The translations under genes were made by a program, and so were the position numbers. Positions 32,862 to 41,727 of a stretch of 64,000 bases of DNA are shown one piece after another. The notes under the pieces are model-generated. The model was not told the origin of the DNA. It saw only the letters and a program-made list of their open reading frames with translations, and made no database searches. This DNA is from Gallaecimonas sp045291545 (GTDB lineage Bacteria > Pseudomonadota > Gammaproteobacteria > Enterobacterales > Gallaecimonadaceae). Location: the NCBI RefSeq assembly GCF_045291545.1, contig NZ_CP149514.1, positions 1,426,001-1,490,000 of the forward strand, written 5' to 3'. How positions within the stretch are numbered: the stretch's first letter is position 1; each line of letters opens with the position of its first letter.

Positions 32862-33519
32862 GTACCACCCCAAACAAGCCTTGCTGGCCGAGCATATGAA
32901 TGGCCAATTGCCTGCGGCTACCAGTGCCGCCCTGGCGGCCCACCTGGAGCAATGCAGCTATTGTCAGGCCAGAGCCAGTGAACTTGAAGAACAAGCGGCC
33001 GAACAGGCCTTTAGCGGCGTTGTTGAGGTTGACAACCAGCTGCTGTCATCACTACTGAGCCAGCTCGACAAACAGCCAGCAACAGCAACGGTTGATGGGC
33101 GCAGTGAGCACCCCAGCAGCCTGACTGTCAATGGTGAGACCTTTCAATTGCCGCGTAGCCTGCAGCCGTTGGTAGCGCAACTGGGTAGCTGGCGGCGGTT
33201 AGGTTCAAAGGTTTGGAGCGCCGATATTGACCTAGGTGAGCAGGCCGCCAAAGCCAGCTTTCTTTACATTGACCGTGACACTCGCATTCCCCGTCATACT
33301 CACGAAGGGGATGAGATCACCTTGCTCATAGGCGGCAATCTTGCCGATGAAAGCGGGGTTTATCATGAAGGTGACTTTCTTTGTAAAACACCAGAGGATG
33401 AACACCAGCCTTACACTAGCAATAACAGTTGCCTGTGTTTTACCGTACTCAGCGCACCACTGACTTTTACCGGGCCATTGGGGCGGTTAGCCAACCCACT
33501 GTTACGTTTGTTGTTTTAA
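32851..33519 (+). CDS. chrR: ChrR-type zinc anti-sigma factor
   Basis: A 222-residue anti-sigma factor. The N-terminal zinc ligands His6, His31, Cys35 and Cys38 (HLEQCSYCQA) coincide in number with those of Rhodobacter sphaeroides ChrR. The C-terminal cupin has His150, His152, Glu156 and His186, the same 2-4-30 spacing as the second metal site there. Singlet oxygen relieves the sigma factor from ChrR. It starts at GTG 32851, ten bases after AAGGAG, overlapping the sigma gene. Confidence 0.94.
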   Translation: MNTKYHPKQALLAEHMNGQLPAATSAALAAHLEQCSYCQARASELEEQAAEQAFSGVVEVDNQLLSSLLSQLDKQPATATVDGRSEHPSSLTVNGETFQLPRSLQPLVAQLGSWRRLGSKVWSADIDLGEQAAKASFLYIDRDTRIPRHTHEGDEITLLIGGNLADESGVYHEGDFLCKTPEDEHQPYTSNNSCLCFTVLSAPLTFTGPLGRLANPLLRLLF

Positions 33520-33590
33520 AAAAAGCACAGGGTTACAACAAGTTATATGTAGAAGCAGTTCCCCTTATAAAGGACTTCTTATAGAGTATG

Positions 33591-33610
33591 ACTGACAGAT
33601 GTTAGTCAGT
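33591..33610. repeat. Inverted repeat before the periplasmic protein gene
   Basis: ACTGAC, eight bases, GTCAGT (33591-33596 and 33605-33610), 15 bases before the start at 33625. It may be an operator or an RNA hairpin near the ribosome site; no family is inferred. Confidence 0.35.
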
Positions 33611-33624
33611 TCCAAGGAAGAAAA

Positions 33625-34065
33625 ATGAACAAAAAAGCAGTGTTGTGTGGTTTGGCACTAGCAAGCTCTCTGTCTTTTCCTGCCATAGCACGGGATACCG
33701 TTGCCGACTACTCAGTCAAAGAGGCGATGTCTCACCCCAAAGCGGCACAAATACTCGGGAGCGATATTCAGTTTTACTTTGGCTCACAAAAGCACGGTTC
33801 AGTAAGTAAAAACCTTGGTGAAATTCGCACCAATCAGAAAACCAGTGCCTTTGCTAAAAGCGATAAAGAGGCCTGTCAGTGGGTTTTTCTTTCCGCGATG
33901 AAGGCATTGAAAAAACGAGCCATTGCGGATGGTGGCAATGCCGTTATCAATATTCGCTCTAACTACCGAAACAACGAGACAACCAGCAACACCACGTTCA
34001 AGTGTGGCGCTGGAGCCATTATCGCTGGCGTGGCCCTCGTTGGTGATGTTGTGGTTTTAAAATAG
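33625..34065 (+). CDS. Periplasmic protein of unknown function (146 residues)
   Basis: Signal peptide MNKKAVLCGLALASSLSFPAIA, then a soluble domain including SVKEAMSHPKAAQILGSDIQ, ACQWVFLSAMKALKKRAIAD and GNAVINIRSNYRNNETTS. The two cysteines (in EACQW and FKCGAG) could form a disulfide. GGNAVINIRS followed by a small-residue hydrophobic end (AGAIIAGVALVGDVV) resembles the YbjQ-like fold of exported proteins often mislabelled excinuclease subunits. Function unknown. It ends 1-2 bases before a strong terminator. Confidence 0.8.
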   Translation: MNKKAVLCGLALASSLSFPAIARDTVADYSVKEAMSHPKAAQILGSDIQFYFGSQKHGSVSKNLGEIRTNQKTSAFAKSDKEACQWVFLSAMKALKKRAIADGGNAVINIRSNYRNNETTSNTTFKCGAGAIIAGVALVGDVVVLK

Positions 34066-34066
34066 T

Positions 34067-34095
34067 AAAAAAGCCCGGCGTTGCCGGGCTTTTTT
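34067..34095. terminator. Bidirectional terminator between the periplasmic gene and azoR
   Basis: AAAAAAGCCCGGC, loop GTT, GCCGGGCTTTTTT; a perfect 13-bp stem with T-runs on both strands, serving two convergent genes. Confidence 0.95.
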
Positions 34096-34103
34096 AGACG
34101 GGT

Positions 34104-34709
34104 TCACAATACGTCAGCCAGCTCGCGAATGCTTGCTTTGGCAGCCGCCATGGCTTGCTGTTTGGGCTCTTCACCCATATTCAAGCCCTCGGCATAGACA
34201 AAACGAACATCGGTCATGCCCATCAGCCCCAGCAACGACTTCAAATACGGGGTTTGCGCGTCCATATCAGAGCCGGCATAAACGCCACCACGGGCCGCCA
34301 GCACTAGCACCTGTTTGCCATTGACCAAACCGACAGGGCCATTTTCGGTGTACTTGAAGGTGACGCCGGCACGGGCCAGGCGGTCCAGGTAGGCCTTCAT
34401 CTGGCTGGGAATACCCAGGTTGTACATGGGGACGGCCAGCACAATCAGATCATGAGCCTGTAACTCCTCAATCAACTGATCAGAACGGCTGGCTAAAGCC
34501 TGCTGCGCCGGAGTGCGTTCGGCCGGGTCGGTCATCCAGCTCTGCATTTCTGTAGCGTCCAAATGGGGAAGCGGGTTGGCCACCAGATCCCGTTCGGTAA
34601 TAGCCAGCGCCGGGTTATCCGCAACGGCAGCTTTAAAAGTCTGGGCCAGTTCAGCAGAGTTACCGCTTTCGCCAAACAGCGAACTGGTAATAAGCAACAC
34701 TTTTTTCAT
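34104..34709 (-). CDS. azoR: FMN-dependent NADH-azoreductase AzoR
   Basis: A 201-residue flavodoxin-fold azo/quinone reductase: MKKVLLITSSLFGESGNSAE (FMN phosphate loop), VPMYNLGIPSQMKAYLDRLA (isoalloxazine loop) and AARGGVYAGSDMDAQTPYLK. Length equals E. coli AzoR (201). The ATG at 34709 starts this motif; the upstream in-frame start would add eleven unrelated residues. It reduces azo dyes and quinones with NADH and protects against thiol stress. It converges with the periplasmic gene. Confidence 0.95.
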   Translation of the reverse strand: MKKVLLITSSLFGESGNSAELAQTFKAAVADNPALAITERDLVANPLPHLDATEMQSWMTDPAERTPAQQALASRSDQLIEELQAHDLIVLAVPMYNLGIPSQMKAYLDRLARAGVTFKYTENGPVGLVNGKQVLVLAARGGVYAGSDMDAQTPYLKSLLGLMGMTDVRFVYAEGLNMGEEPKQQAMAAAKASIRELADVL

Positions 34710-34806
34710 GGGGGATGCCTCGTTAATCACAACAACAGGCATTACTTTACTTAACTAAACTAGAAATAAAATCGCAGTTTTATAGAGATACTGTTCGATA
34801 AATTAG

Positions 34807-34834
34807 AATAAAGGCGCCTTGCGGCGCCTTTATT
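34807..34834. terminator. Terminator after the NatAB operon
   Basis: AATAAAGGCGCC, loop TTGC, GGCGCCTTTATT, T-rich on both sides. It ends the minus-strand natB transcript before azoR. Confidence 0.88.
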
Positions 34835-34836
34835 TT

Positions 34837-36021
34837 TTACCGGAACAACACCTTTTCCTGCTTGAAGGTGTAGACACAAAAACTGATCAACAATCCGGCG
34901 ATGACCACGGTCGACAGCATGATCAGCCCCAGCATGTTGTAGTTGATGGTGCCCTTGAGGATTTCCTTGATGGCCAAGGCCACGTTAGTGATCGGCACCA
35001 GTGCCCACTGGGCATTGAGGTTAACACCCGGCAGCATGGCAATGATGATCGGCATAATAAGTGGCAGATTCAGCATCCCCATGTAGTTCTGCGCTTCCTT
35101 GTAACTGCGGGCATAAACCGACAGCGACAACATTGCCGCGGCAAAAATGGCGGCGATAGGGATCAACATCAATAACACCAGCAACATGTCACTGACGCCA
35201 ATGGACGAGAACACTTTCACGATGGCACTGATGGCAAACTGCTGGCCGATAATAATGCCCCAGACGCCGAAGCTGATCAGTGACAGCAAGGCCGCCACCA
35301 CCGCCGTGGTGAACACCACCATGAATTTACCCAACACCAGTTGAGTACGCGGTACCGGCGACAGCAGCAATGTTTCCAGGGTTCCCCGCTCCTTTTCACC
35401 GGCGCCAAGGTCGATGGCCGGCATCATGGCGCCCATCAAGCAGGTGAAAAACAGAATATAAGGTAAAAAGCCGCCAATCTTTTCGCCAATGGACTCCCGT
35501 TTGTCGGCCACAGAGACCTTTTCCAGCTTCAACGGCTGAGCCAGGGCCAGGCGCACCGGTTCGTCAATACCTGCCGAGGCGGCGTAACGCTGGCGCAGTT
35601 GTTTTTCCATCGGTGCCAACGCTTTGTTGACCCGCGTCATCACCGACTTGATTGACGAGGCGTCATTAAAATACACCTTCCACTCACTCTGGCGCAGGGT
35701 ACTACCGTCAAAGTCGGCCGGAATGGCAATCACCACATCCACTTTGCCACTTTTAATGGTGCTGGCGATGTCGCTGAGGTTGGCATCTTTAACCAGTGTG
35801 AAGTTGTTCACATCGGTAAAAGCAGAAGTGACCTCTGGTATGGCGCGGGTAAAGGCTACTTTTAGCTGTTCGTTCTGCGCCTTTTTGATCTGATTGGCGG
35901 TGATCATGCCAATGCCGCCGAAAAGCAGCGGGAAGATCAGTAGCGGCATAGCGATAGTAAAAAACAGCGTTTTACGGTCACGCAGTAACTCAAGGAATTC
36001 TTTTTTATATAGGGTCCACAT
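34837..36021 (-). CDS. ABC-2 type exporter permease (NatB-like)
   Basis: A 394-residue permease. One helix at the N-terminus (RKTLFFTIAMPLLIFPLLFG), a long extracytoplasmic domain up to about residue 205, then five helices; the second starts at GFLPYILFFTCLMGAMMPA. GAGEKERGTLETLLLSPVPR is the cytosolic coupling loop typical of NatB/ABC-2 permeases. It overlaps the ATPase gene by one base, so the two form an exporter for ions or hydrophobic compounds; the cargo is unknown. Confidence 0.88.
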   Translation of the reverse strand: MWTLYKKEFLELLRDRKTLFFTIAMPLLIFPLLFGGIGMITANQIKKAQNEQLKVAFTRAIPEVTSAFTDVNNFTLVKDANLSDIASTIKSGKVDVVIAIPADFDGSTLRQSEWKVYFNDASSIKSVMTRVNKALAPMEKQLRQRYAASAGIDEPVRLALAQPLKLEKVSVADKRESIGEKIGGFLPYILFFTCLMGAMMPAIDLGAGEKERGTLETLLLSPVPRTQLVLGKFMVVFTTAVVAALLSLISFGVWGIIIGQQFAISAIVKVFSSIGVSDMLLVLLMLIPIAAIFAAAMLSLSVYARSYKEAQNYMGMLNLPLIMPIIIAMLPGVNLNAQWALVPITNVALAIKEILKGTINYNMLGLIMLSTVVIAGLLISFCVYTFKQEKVLFR

Positions 36022-36803
36022 CAGGCCACCTCCTTGTTAGCCACCATGGCTAACAGCGCTTCACGCAGATCAGGCCCTTGCTGGGCAAACACCTCCAGCG
36101 TGTCGTCAAACACTGTCTGGCCCTGATTAATCACCGTAACCCGGTCACACAAACTGGCTACTTCATCAAGATGATGGGTGGAGAAAATCACCGGTGTGCC
36201 CTGCTCTTTTAAATGACGTACCACATGCATGACGGTTTCGGTCGCCATGATATCGAGGCCTGTTGTCGGTTCATCGAGGATCACCACCTTCGGGTTGTGC
36301 ACCAGCGCTCGGGCGATGGAGGTTCGCTGCTTCATACCCGATGACATCTGCTCGGCCCGGCGGTGCAAGAAAGATTTCATGTCCAGCAGGCTAAACAGCG
36401 TATCCATGCGCGCTTGCAGAGCGTCACCGTCCAGGCCGTGCATCCGGCCGAAGTAGGCAACGTTTTCCTGTGCTGTCAGGCGGCCATAAAGGCCGGTACT
36501 GGAAGATAAAAAGCCGATGCGGGCCCGAGCCGCACCCGGGTTTTTCACCACATCAATACCGCCAACCTCAATACTGCCGCCATCGGGTGTCAATGCCGAT
36601 GACAACAACCGCAAGGTTGTGGTTTTGCCGGCGCCATTAGGGCCCAAAAGCCCCAGCACTTCGCCTTCTCCACAGTGAAAATGGACATCACGAACCGAAT
36701 GAAAAAAACGCCCTTTAAGGCGCGGGTCCGCTTTTTCTTCTTCACTGAGCTTTTTAGGATCCGGCACGGCAAAGCGCTTAGCCAGCCCGGTTACTTTGAT
36801 CAT
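36021..36803 (-). CDS. ABC transporter ATPase (NatA-like)
   Basis: A 260-residue ATPase with Walker A GLLGPNGAGKTTT, signature MSSGMKQR (S for the usual L-S-G-G), Walker B VVILDEPTTGLD and H-loop FSTHHLDE. An extension (DPKKLSEEEKADPRLKGRFF) precedes the core and is typical of the NatA type. It energises the NatB-like permease encoded directly downstream. Confidence 0.92.
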   Translation of the reverse strand: MIKVTGLAKRFAVPDPKKLSEEEKADPRLKGRFFHSVRDVHFHCGEGEVLGLLGPNGAGKTTTLRLLSSALTPDGGSIEVGGIDVVKNPGAARARIGFLSSSTGLYGRLTAQENVAYFGRMHGLDGDALQARMDTLFSLLDMKSFLHRRAEQMSSGMKQRTSIARALVHNPKVVILDEPTTGLDIMATETVMHVVRHLKEQGTPVIFSTHHLDEVASLCDRVTVINQGQTVFDDTLEVFAQQGPDLREALLAMVANKEVA

Positions 36804-37005
36804 TACCCGTTCTCCCCTACCGGACCCTCAGACGGTCCTTGTTTTAAGTGCATTCACTATCATGCCCAGTGGCTATTTTTCCCGCTGCTGCAAAGTGTTA
36901 CAAGCTGTGAATGCCTCACCGGCAACCTTGACAGCACCAGTACCAAAACCGGACACTCAGGCAATAAAAAGCCGATTTAACGGGCTGATAGAGGTGGAGA
37001 GCATC

Positions 37006-37710
37006 ATGGAAAGTAAATCTGCATTCGCAGCGGTAATTGATATTGTCGTGGCCCCCGCCAAGGCGCTACGGGGAGTCGATAGCCACAAGGGCTGGACCTG
37101 GCTGGCCTTTTTGCTCTACGTCGGTTCAGGTGTGGCCTTTTCGTTTTATTACTATATGGGTAGCGGCGAATGGGCCATGATCAAGGCACAAATTATGGCG
37201 CCAATGGCCGATAAAGGCCCGGAAGCCATAAAGCAAACTTCTGAACTGTTGACGCCAATGCGCATGGCCGTTACGGCAGCGGTCGGTTTGTTAGTTATCT
37301 CGCCGATTTTGTTTGCACTGCATGGTGCTTATCTGAATATGGTGACCAAGTCTGACGAATCCAATACCCATAATTTTGGTGACTGGTTTGCATTAGCGGT
37401 CTGGGCACGCATTCCTGAACTGCTGAACTACGTCATTTTGATCGCTCTTGCCCTGGCTTCCTCTTTGCCGGGCCCAACTGAATTGAACATTTTATCGCTC
37501 AACACTGTTCTGGGCCTGCCGATGACATCGCATTGGTCTAGCCTGACCAACACCCTGTCATTGTTCACCCTCTGGGGGATGGGGCTAACCCAGTTAGGGA
37601 TCCGCAAGTGGACCAACATCCCCAGCGGCCAGGCCTGGTTTGCCGCCGCTGCCCCTTATGTGATCATTTTTGGTGGCTGGGCTGTAATCAACCTCTTTAT
37701 CGGAAACTGA
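37006..37710 (+). CDS. Yip1-family inner-membrane protein
   Basis: A 234-residue membrane protein with about five helices (AFLLYVGSGVAFSFYYYMGS, AVTAAVGLLVISPILFALHG, YVILIALALASSLPG, and two near the end). FAAVIDIVVAPAKALRGVDS at the start is the usual Yip1/DUF1282 opening. The ATG at 37006 follows GAGGTGGAG and is chosen over the upstream ATG, whose extension has no hydrophobic pattern. The next gene starts three bases past the stop, so it belongs to the MacAB-like operon. Function unknown; Yip1 proteins may regulate such exporters. Confidence 0.85.
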   Translation: MESKSAFAAVIDIVVAPAKALRGVDSHKGWTWLAFLLYVGSGVAFSFYYYMGSGEWAMIKAQIMAPMADKGPEAIKQTSELLTPMRMAVTAAVGLLVISPILFALHGAYLNMVTKSDESNTHNFGDWFALAVWARIPELLNYVILIALALASSLPGPTELNILSLNTVLGLPMTSHWSSLTNTLSLFTLWGMGLTQLGIRKWTNIPSGQAWFAAAAPYVIIFGGWAVINLFIGN

Positions 37711-37713
37711 GTT

Positions 37714-38859
37714 ATGCGCTCCTGGTTAATCGGCTTAGCCGTTGTTGTTGTCATGGCTCTGGTAGTCTGGGCCAAAGCTGGCCGGGGCCCCGCCGGAGTT
37801 GGGGTTGAGGTGACCAAAGTTACCGAGGCCCCCATTCGCCATTCGGTGCTGGCGTCTGGCACCCTCGAATACAAAGAGCAGGTGCAGCTTCGCTCGGAAG
37901 TACCCGGCATCGTGCAGACCGTTAATGTCGAGGAAGGCGATCACATCAAAAAAGGGCAGTTGCTGATGACCCTGGACCCACAGACCTACCAGGCCGAAGT
38001 GGATGCCCAGGCAGCGCTGGTAAACCAGAGCCGCATCGCCATTGAACGGCAGGAGTCTTACCTGGCCACCCTTAAAGAACAGGTACAGCGCAAGATTGAC
38101 TTGCATGCCAAGGGGTTGCTGGACACCGACAGCTACGATCAGGCGGTCTCTGATCTGCAACTGGCCAAAATTGACCTCAGCTCGCGCAAGCAGTCGTTGA
38201 AACAGGCTCAGGCCTCACTGGATAAAGCCAAGCAGGCGCTGGCGAAAACCCGTTTTTATGCCCCCATGGATGGCGTGGTTACAGCAGTAGATGTGAAAGT
38301 GGGTGAAACCGTTATTCAGGGCACCACCAACATCATTGGTTCCAGCCTGATGACCCTGGCGGACACCTCCGCCATCCTCACCGAAGTGGAAGTGGATGAA
38401 GCCGATATCGCGGGTGTGAAAAAAGGCCAACAGGCAGATATTTATGCCGTAGCCTTTCCCGACACCGCCTTAAAAGGCCATGTTGACACCATTGCCACCA
38501 CCGCCCGGCAAGCCCCTGGCCGGCAAGGGCGCAGCTTTACTGTAAAAGTGTTACTGACCGACCTTAAGGGCAAGGAAATTCGCCCCGGCATGAGCTGTCG
38601 GGCAGAAATCTTCACCCAAACCGACAAAAACGCCCTGGTGGTACCCGTAGAAGCAGTGCAGTACAGCAAAGACGACAAGCCGTACCTGCTGACGGTGGTC
38701 GACGGTAAGGCCAAACGGGTCGACGTCAAACTGGGTCTGTCTGACGATAGCAACCAGGCCATCACCAGCGGCATGAAGGTCGGCGAAGAGGTGATCAAAG
38801 GCCCGGCCCAGGTGCTACGCACCCTCACCGACGGGGCAACGGTACATGTCAAAAAGTGA
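37714..38859 (+). CDS. MacA-like periplasmic adaptor (membrane fusion protein)
   Basis: A 381-residue HlyD/MacA-type adaptor. N-terminal anchor MRSWLIGLAVVVVMALVVWA, lipoyl half-motif GTLEYKEQVQLRSEVPGIVQ, an alpha-hairpin between about residues 80 and 165 (KEQVQRKIDLHAKGLLDTDS), and beta-barrel and membrane-proximal domains. It couples the inner-membrane pump to an outer-membrane channel. No TolC-like gene is present here, so it probably uses one encoded elsewhere. It overlaps the ATPase gene by 14 bases. Confidence 0.92.
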   Translation: MRSWLIGLAVVVVMALVVWAKAGRGPAGVGVEVTKVTEAPIRHSVLASGTLEYKEQVQLRSEVPGIVQTVNVEEGDHIKKGQLLMTLDPQTYQAEVDAQAALVNQSRIAIERQESYLATLKEQVQRKIDLHAKGLLDTDSYDQAVSDLQLAKIDLSSRKQSLKQAQASLDKAKQALAKTRFYAPMDGVVTAVDVKVGETVIQGTTNIIGSSLMTLADTSAILTEVEVDEADIAGVKKGQQADIYAVAFPDTALKGHVDTIATTARQAPGRQGRSFTVKVLLTDLKGKEIRPGMSCRAEIFTQTDKNALVVPVEAVQYSKDDKPYLLTVVDGKAKRVDVKLGLSDDSNQAITSGMKVGEEVIKGPAQVLRTLTDGATVHVKK

Positions 38860-39559
38860 TGTGATCCGCCTCGAAGGCATTAAAAAAGCCTTCCACATGG
38901 GCGATCAGCAATTTTGGGCGCTGACCGGTGTCGACCTGGCTATTCGCGATAATGACTATGTGGCCATTATCGGCCCGTCCGGCTCAGGAAAATCAACCTT
39001 GCTGAATATTCTTGGCTGCCTGGACGTTCCCACCGAAGGCCACTACTGGCTAGCCGGCCAAGATGTCGCCGGCCTTGACGCCAATGCTCTGGCTGGCATT
39101 CGCAATAATAGAATTGGCTTTATTTTTCAGAGCTTTAACTTACTGCCCCGCGCCAGCTCTCTGGATAACGTGGCACAACCACTGGTTTATCAGGGGGTTG
39201 GCCTGAAAGAACGGCGCGAGCGGGCACTGACGGCGCTGGAGCGGGTTGGCCTGGCTGACCGTGCCAAACACCGCCCTAACCAGCTCTCCGGTGGCCAGCG
39301 CCAACGGGTGGCTATTGCCCGAGCACTGGTGACCCAGCCCTCTATATTACTGGCCGACGAACCTACCGGTAACCTGGATTCAAAAACCACCCGCGACATC
39401 ATGACACTGTTTGACGAACTGCATCAGGACGGTCAGACCATAGTGGTGGTAACTCATGAGCAGGATATTGCTAACCATTGTGAGCGGGTAGTAAGGGTGA
39501 TGGACGGTGCCATTACCACTGACAGCCTGGTGGACGGAGAGGAGAGCCGCCGTGTCTGA
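38846..39559 (+). CDS. MacB-type ABC ATPase
   Basis: A 237-residue ATPase of the LolD/MacB group: Walker A IIGPSGSGKSTLLN, Q-loop IFQSFNLLPRASSLDNVAQP, signature LSGGQRQRVAIARA, Walker B ILLADEPTGNLDS and H-loop VVVTHEQD. It is separate from its permease here (split MacB). The stop overlaps the GTG start of the permease gene. Confidence 0.94.
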   Translation: MSKSDVIRLEGIKKAFHMGDQQFWALTGVDLAIRDNDYVAIIGPSGSGKSTLLNILGCLDVPTEGHYWLAGQDVAGLDANALAGIRNNRIGFIFQSFNLLPRASSLDNVAQPLVYQGVGLKERRERALTALERVGLADRAKHRPNQLSGGQRQRVAIARALVTQPSILLADEPTGNLDSKTTRDIMTLFDELHQDGQTIVVVTHEQDIANHCERVVRVMDGAITTDSLVDGEESRRV

Positions 39560-40793
39560 GCGTATTTTTGTCACCGCCGGTGAAAGCCTGCGCGCCGCGA
39601 TTAACGCTATTCGTGCCCACGGCCTGCGCTCGGTACTGACCACCCTTGGCATCGTCATCGGTATCGCCTCGGTTATCGCTGTGGTAGCAGTTGTTCAGGG
39701 ACTGACGGCCAGTATCGATAAGCAGTTTGCGGGTATGGGTACCAATGTACTGACGGTGCGGGCTTACACGCCCTTAAAAGATCAGATCACCGGTAACTTT
39801 GCTCGCATTACCGAAAAAGACGTGCAAAGCATCCGCGATCGCGTGCCGGGAGTGTCGTCCGTCACCGTAACAACACCGCTGCCCGGCGCCCTCAGTGCGC
39901 TGAGTTACCGGGGCCGCAAAGCCAGCAGCCTGATTGTCGGTGTCGGTTATGCCTTTGATGATCTCTACGGTGTGTACACCAGCCAGGGGCGCTTTTTCTC
40001 CCGCGCCGATGCCAAAGCCCGGCGCCGGGTGGCGGTACTGGGCAAAACCGTGGTCAAAAATCTGCAAATCAAAGGCGATCCGGTAGGACAGTACCTGCAA
40101 TTGGGCCAGGAGTGGTTCAAGATCATCGGCGTACTGGAAGAACGCGGCAAATTGTTTGGCTTTGATCAGGATGACCGGGTACTGGTGCCCTACTCTACCG
40201 CCCGTTCGCTACTGGGTTTTGTGTCAACGCCTAACCTGTCAGTGGGTATGGCAGTGGATAACATGGATAAACAGCAGCAGGTGATCAGCCGCCTGAAAAA
40301 ACTGCTACGCCGCAACCATGGTCTGAGCAAAGGCCAGGATGATGACTTTGAGCTACAAACGGCCAAGCAGATGCAAGAACGAGTAGGCGAAATCACCAAT
40401 ACCACCACATTGGTGGCTGCAGGTGTAGTAGGCGTATCGTTACTGGTAGGCGGTATCGGTATCATGAACATCATGCTGGTGTCGGTGACCGAACGCACCC
40501 GCGAAATTGGCATTTTAAAAGCCCTCGGCGCCACCCGTGGCCATATTCTCTGGCAGTTTCTGGCTGAAGCGGTGCTGTTATGCTTACTGGGTGGCATTAT
40601 TGGCCTGGCGGTCGGCTATGGGTTGGCAATGCTGATAACGGCCATGATACCGAGCTTACCAGCGGCGACAGTGCCCTGGTGGGCGGTAGCACTGTCACTG
40701 GGGTTTTCAGCATCGGTCGGGGTGATTTTTGGTATCTTGCCGGCCTTTAAAGCCGCTAACCTGCACCCCATTGATGCCTTACGTTACGAGTAA
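39552..40793 (+). CDS. MacB-type ABC permease
   Basis: A 413-residue four-helix permease. N-terminal helix LTTLGIVIGIASVIAVVAVV, a large periplasmic domain (residues about 50-285), then ITNTTTLVAAGVVGVSLLVG, LVSVTERTREIGILKALGAT (the FtsX/MacB coupling loop) and two C-terminal helices. The GTG at 39552 (VSERIFVTAGESLRAAI) overlaps the ATPase stop and is preferred to the ATG at 39507 inside that gene. With the adaptor it forms a tripartite efflux complex. It ends 4 bases before the convergent Sua5 gene, with no terminator visible. Confidence 0.92.
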   Translation: MSERIFVTAGESLRAAINAIRAHGLRSVLTTLGIVIGIASVIAVVAVVQGLTASIDKQFAGMGTNVLTVRAYTPLKDQITGNFARITEKDVQSIRDRVPGVSSVTVTTPLPGALSALSYRGRKASSLIVGVGYAFDDLYGVYTSQGRFFSRADAKARRRVAVLGKTVVKNLQIKGDPVGQYLQLGQEWFKIIGVLEERGKLFGFDQDDRVLVPYSTARSLLGFVSTPNLSVGMAVDNMDKQQQVISRLKKLLRRNHGLSKGQDDDFELQTAKQMQERVGEITNTTTLVAAGVVGVSLLVGGIGIMNIMLVSVTERTREIGILKALGATRGHILWQFLAEAVLLCLLGGIIGLAVGYGLAMLITAMIPSLPAATVPWWAVALSLGFSASVGVIFGILPAFKAANLHPIDALRYE

Positions 40794-40797
40794 CCGC

Positions 40798-41727
40798 TCA
40801 GCCAGCAGCGGCTCTGGCCAGGCGGTCCCATACCGCTTGCCAGGGCGCTGTTGTAGGCGGGCTCTCCACAACAATGGTATCCACCTCGGGGCCATCAAGA
40901 TCCCGTAGCCGCCGGTATAGGAGCTTACCGTAAGCCACCGGCTCCATAGGCAACGCTGGCCAGTGACCAAGGGGCTGCGACAGCGGCATCACCGCCACAT
41001 GCCCATCTAACCGCAATGTGGCTAATTCATCGCCATCGACAATGCGTACCGCGGCCCGAGGCTGATAGTGGGCGCGCATATTCCCGGGTACGGCAACATT
41101 GTGCTGCCCTGGCTGCGCCACGCTTTGCCCAAGGATGGCGGCCAAAGCATTGACCGTAACAGGCCCTGGGCGCAGCACTGTTGGCGGCCCCGTTAAATCA
41201 ATGATGGTCGACTCCAACCCCCATTCACAGGGGCCGCCGTCCAGTACGCCGGCTATGCGCCCGTCCAGTTCGGCAATGACATCCGCGGCACAGGTGGGGC
41301 TGATACGTTTGTGGCGATTGGCTGACGGCGCGGCCACCGCCCGGCCAAGCGCATTCAGGGTTGCGGCAAAGAGCGGCTGAGCCGACAATCTGACGGCCAC
41401 CGTATCGCGGCCACCGGTGACCACATCACTAACGCTGGGGTGGCGCTTTAGTAGCAGCGTAAGTGGCCCTGGCCAGCACTGTGCAGCCAGCAAATGGGCT
41501 GATTCCGGAACATGACTGACCCATTCAGTAAGCTCATCAACACAAGATAAATGCACGATCAGCGGGTGCTGGCTGGGCCGCTCTTTGGCAGCAAAAATAG
41601 CCGCTAACGCTACTGGATCACGGGCATCTGCAGCCAGGCCGTAGACTGTTTCAGTAGGCAGCGCGACTAACTCCCCCCGGGCCAGCAGCGCCGCAGCTTC
41701 TGCCGGCTCTGTCAAATAACGGGTCAA
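40798..41727 (-). CDS. Sua5/YrdC-type threonylcarbamoyl-AMP synthase with C-terminal Sua5 domain
   Basis: A 309-residue protein. The first 190 residues are a YrdC domain: LPTETVYGLAADARDPVALA, KERPSQHPLIVHL, PGPLTLLLKRH, RLSAQPLFAATLN and APSANRHKRISPTCA. The remaining about 110 residues carry a Sua5-type C-terminal domain with PGNMRAHYQPRAAVRIV. It would make the L-threonylcarbamoyl-AMP used in t6A tRNA modification. Position in a carbon-uptake operon is odd. It overlaps the upstream gene by 4 bases. Confidence 0.88.
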   Translation of the reverse strand: MTRYLTEPAEAAALLARGELVALPTETVYGLAADARDPVALAAIFAAKERPSQHPLIVHLSCVDELTEWVSHVPESAHLLAAQCWPGPLTLLLKRHPSVSDVVTGGRDTVAVRLSAQPLFAATLNALGRAVAAPSANRHKRISPTCAADVIAELDGRIAGVLDGGPCEWGLESTIIDLTGPPTVLRPGPVTVNALAAILGQSVAQPGQHNVAVPGNMRAHYQPRAAVRIVDGDELATLRLDGHVAVMPLSQPLGHWPALPMEPVAYGKLLYRRLRDLDGPEVDTIVVESPPTTAPWQAVWDRLARAAAG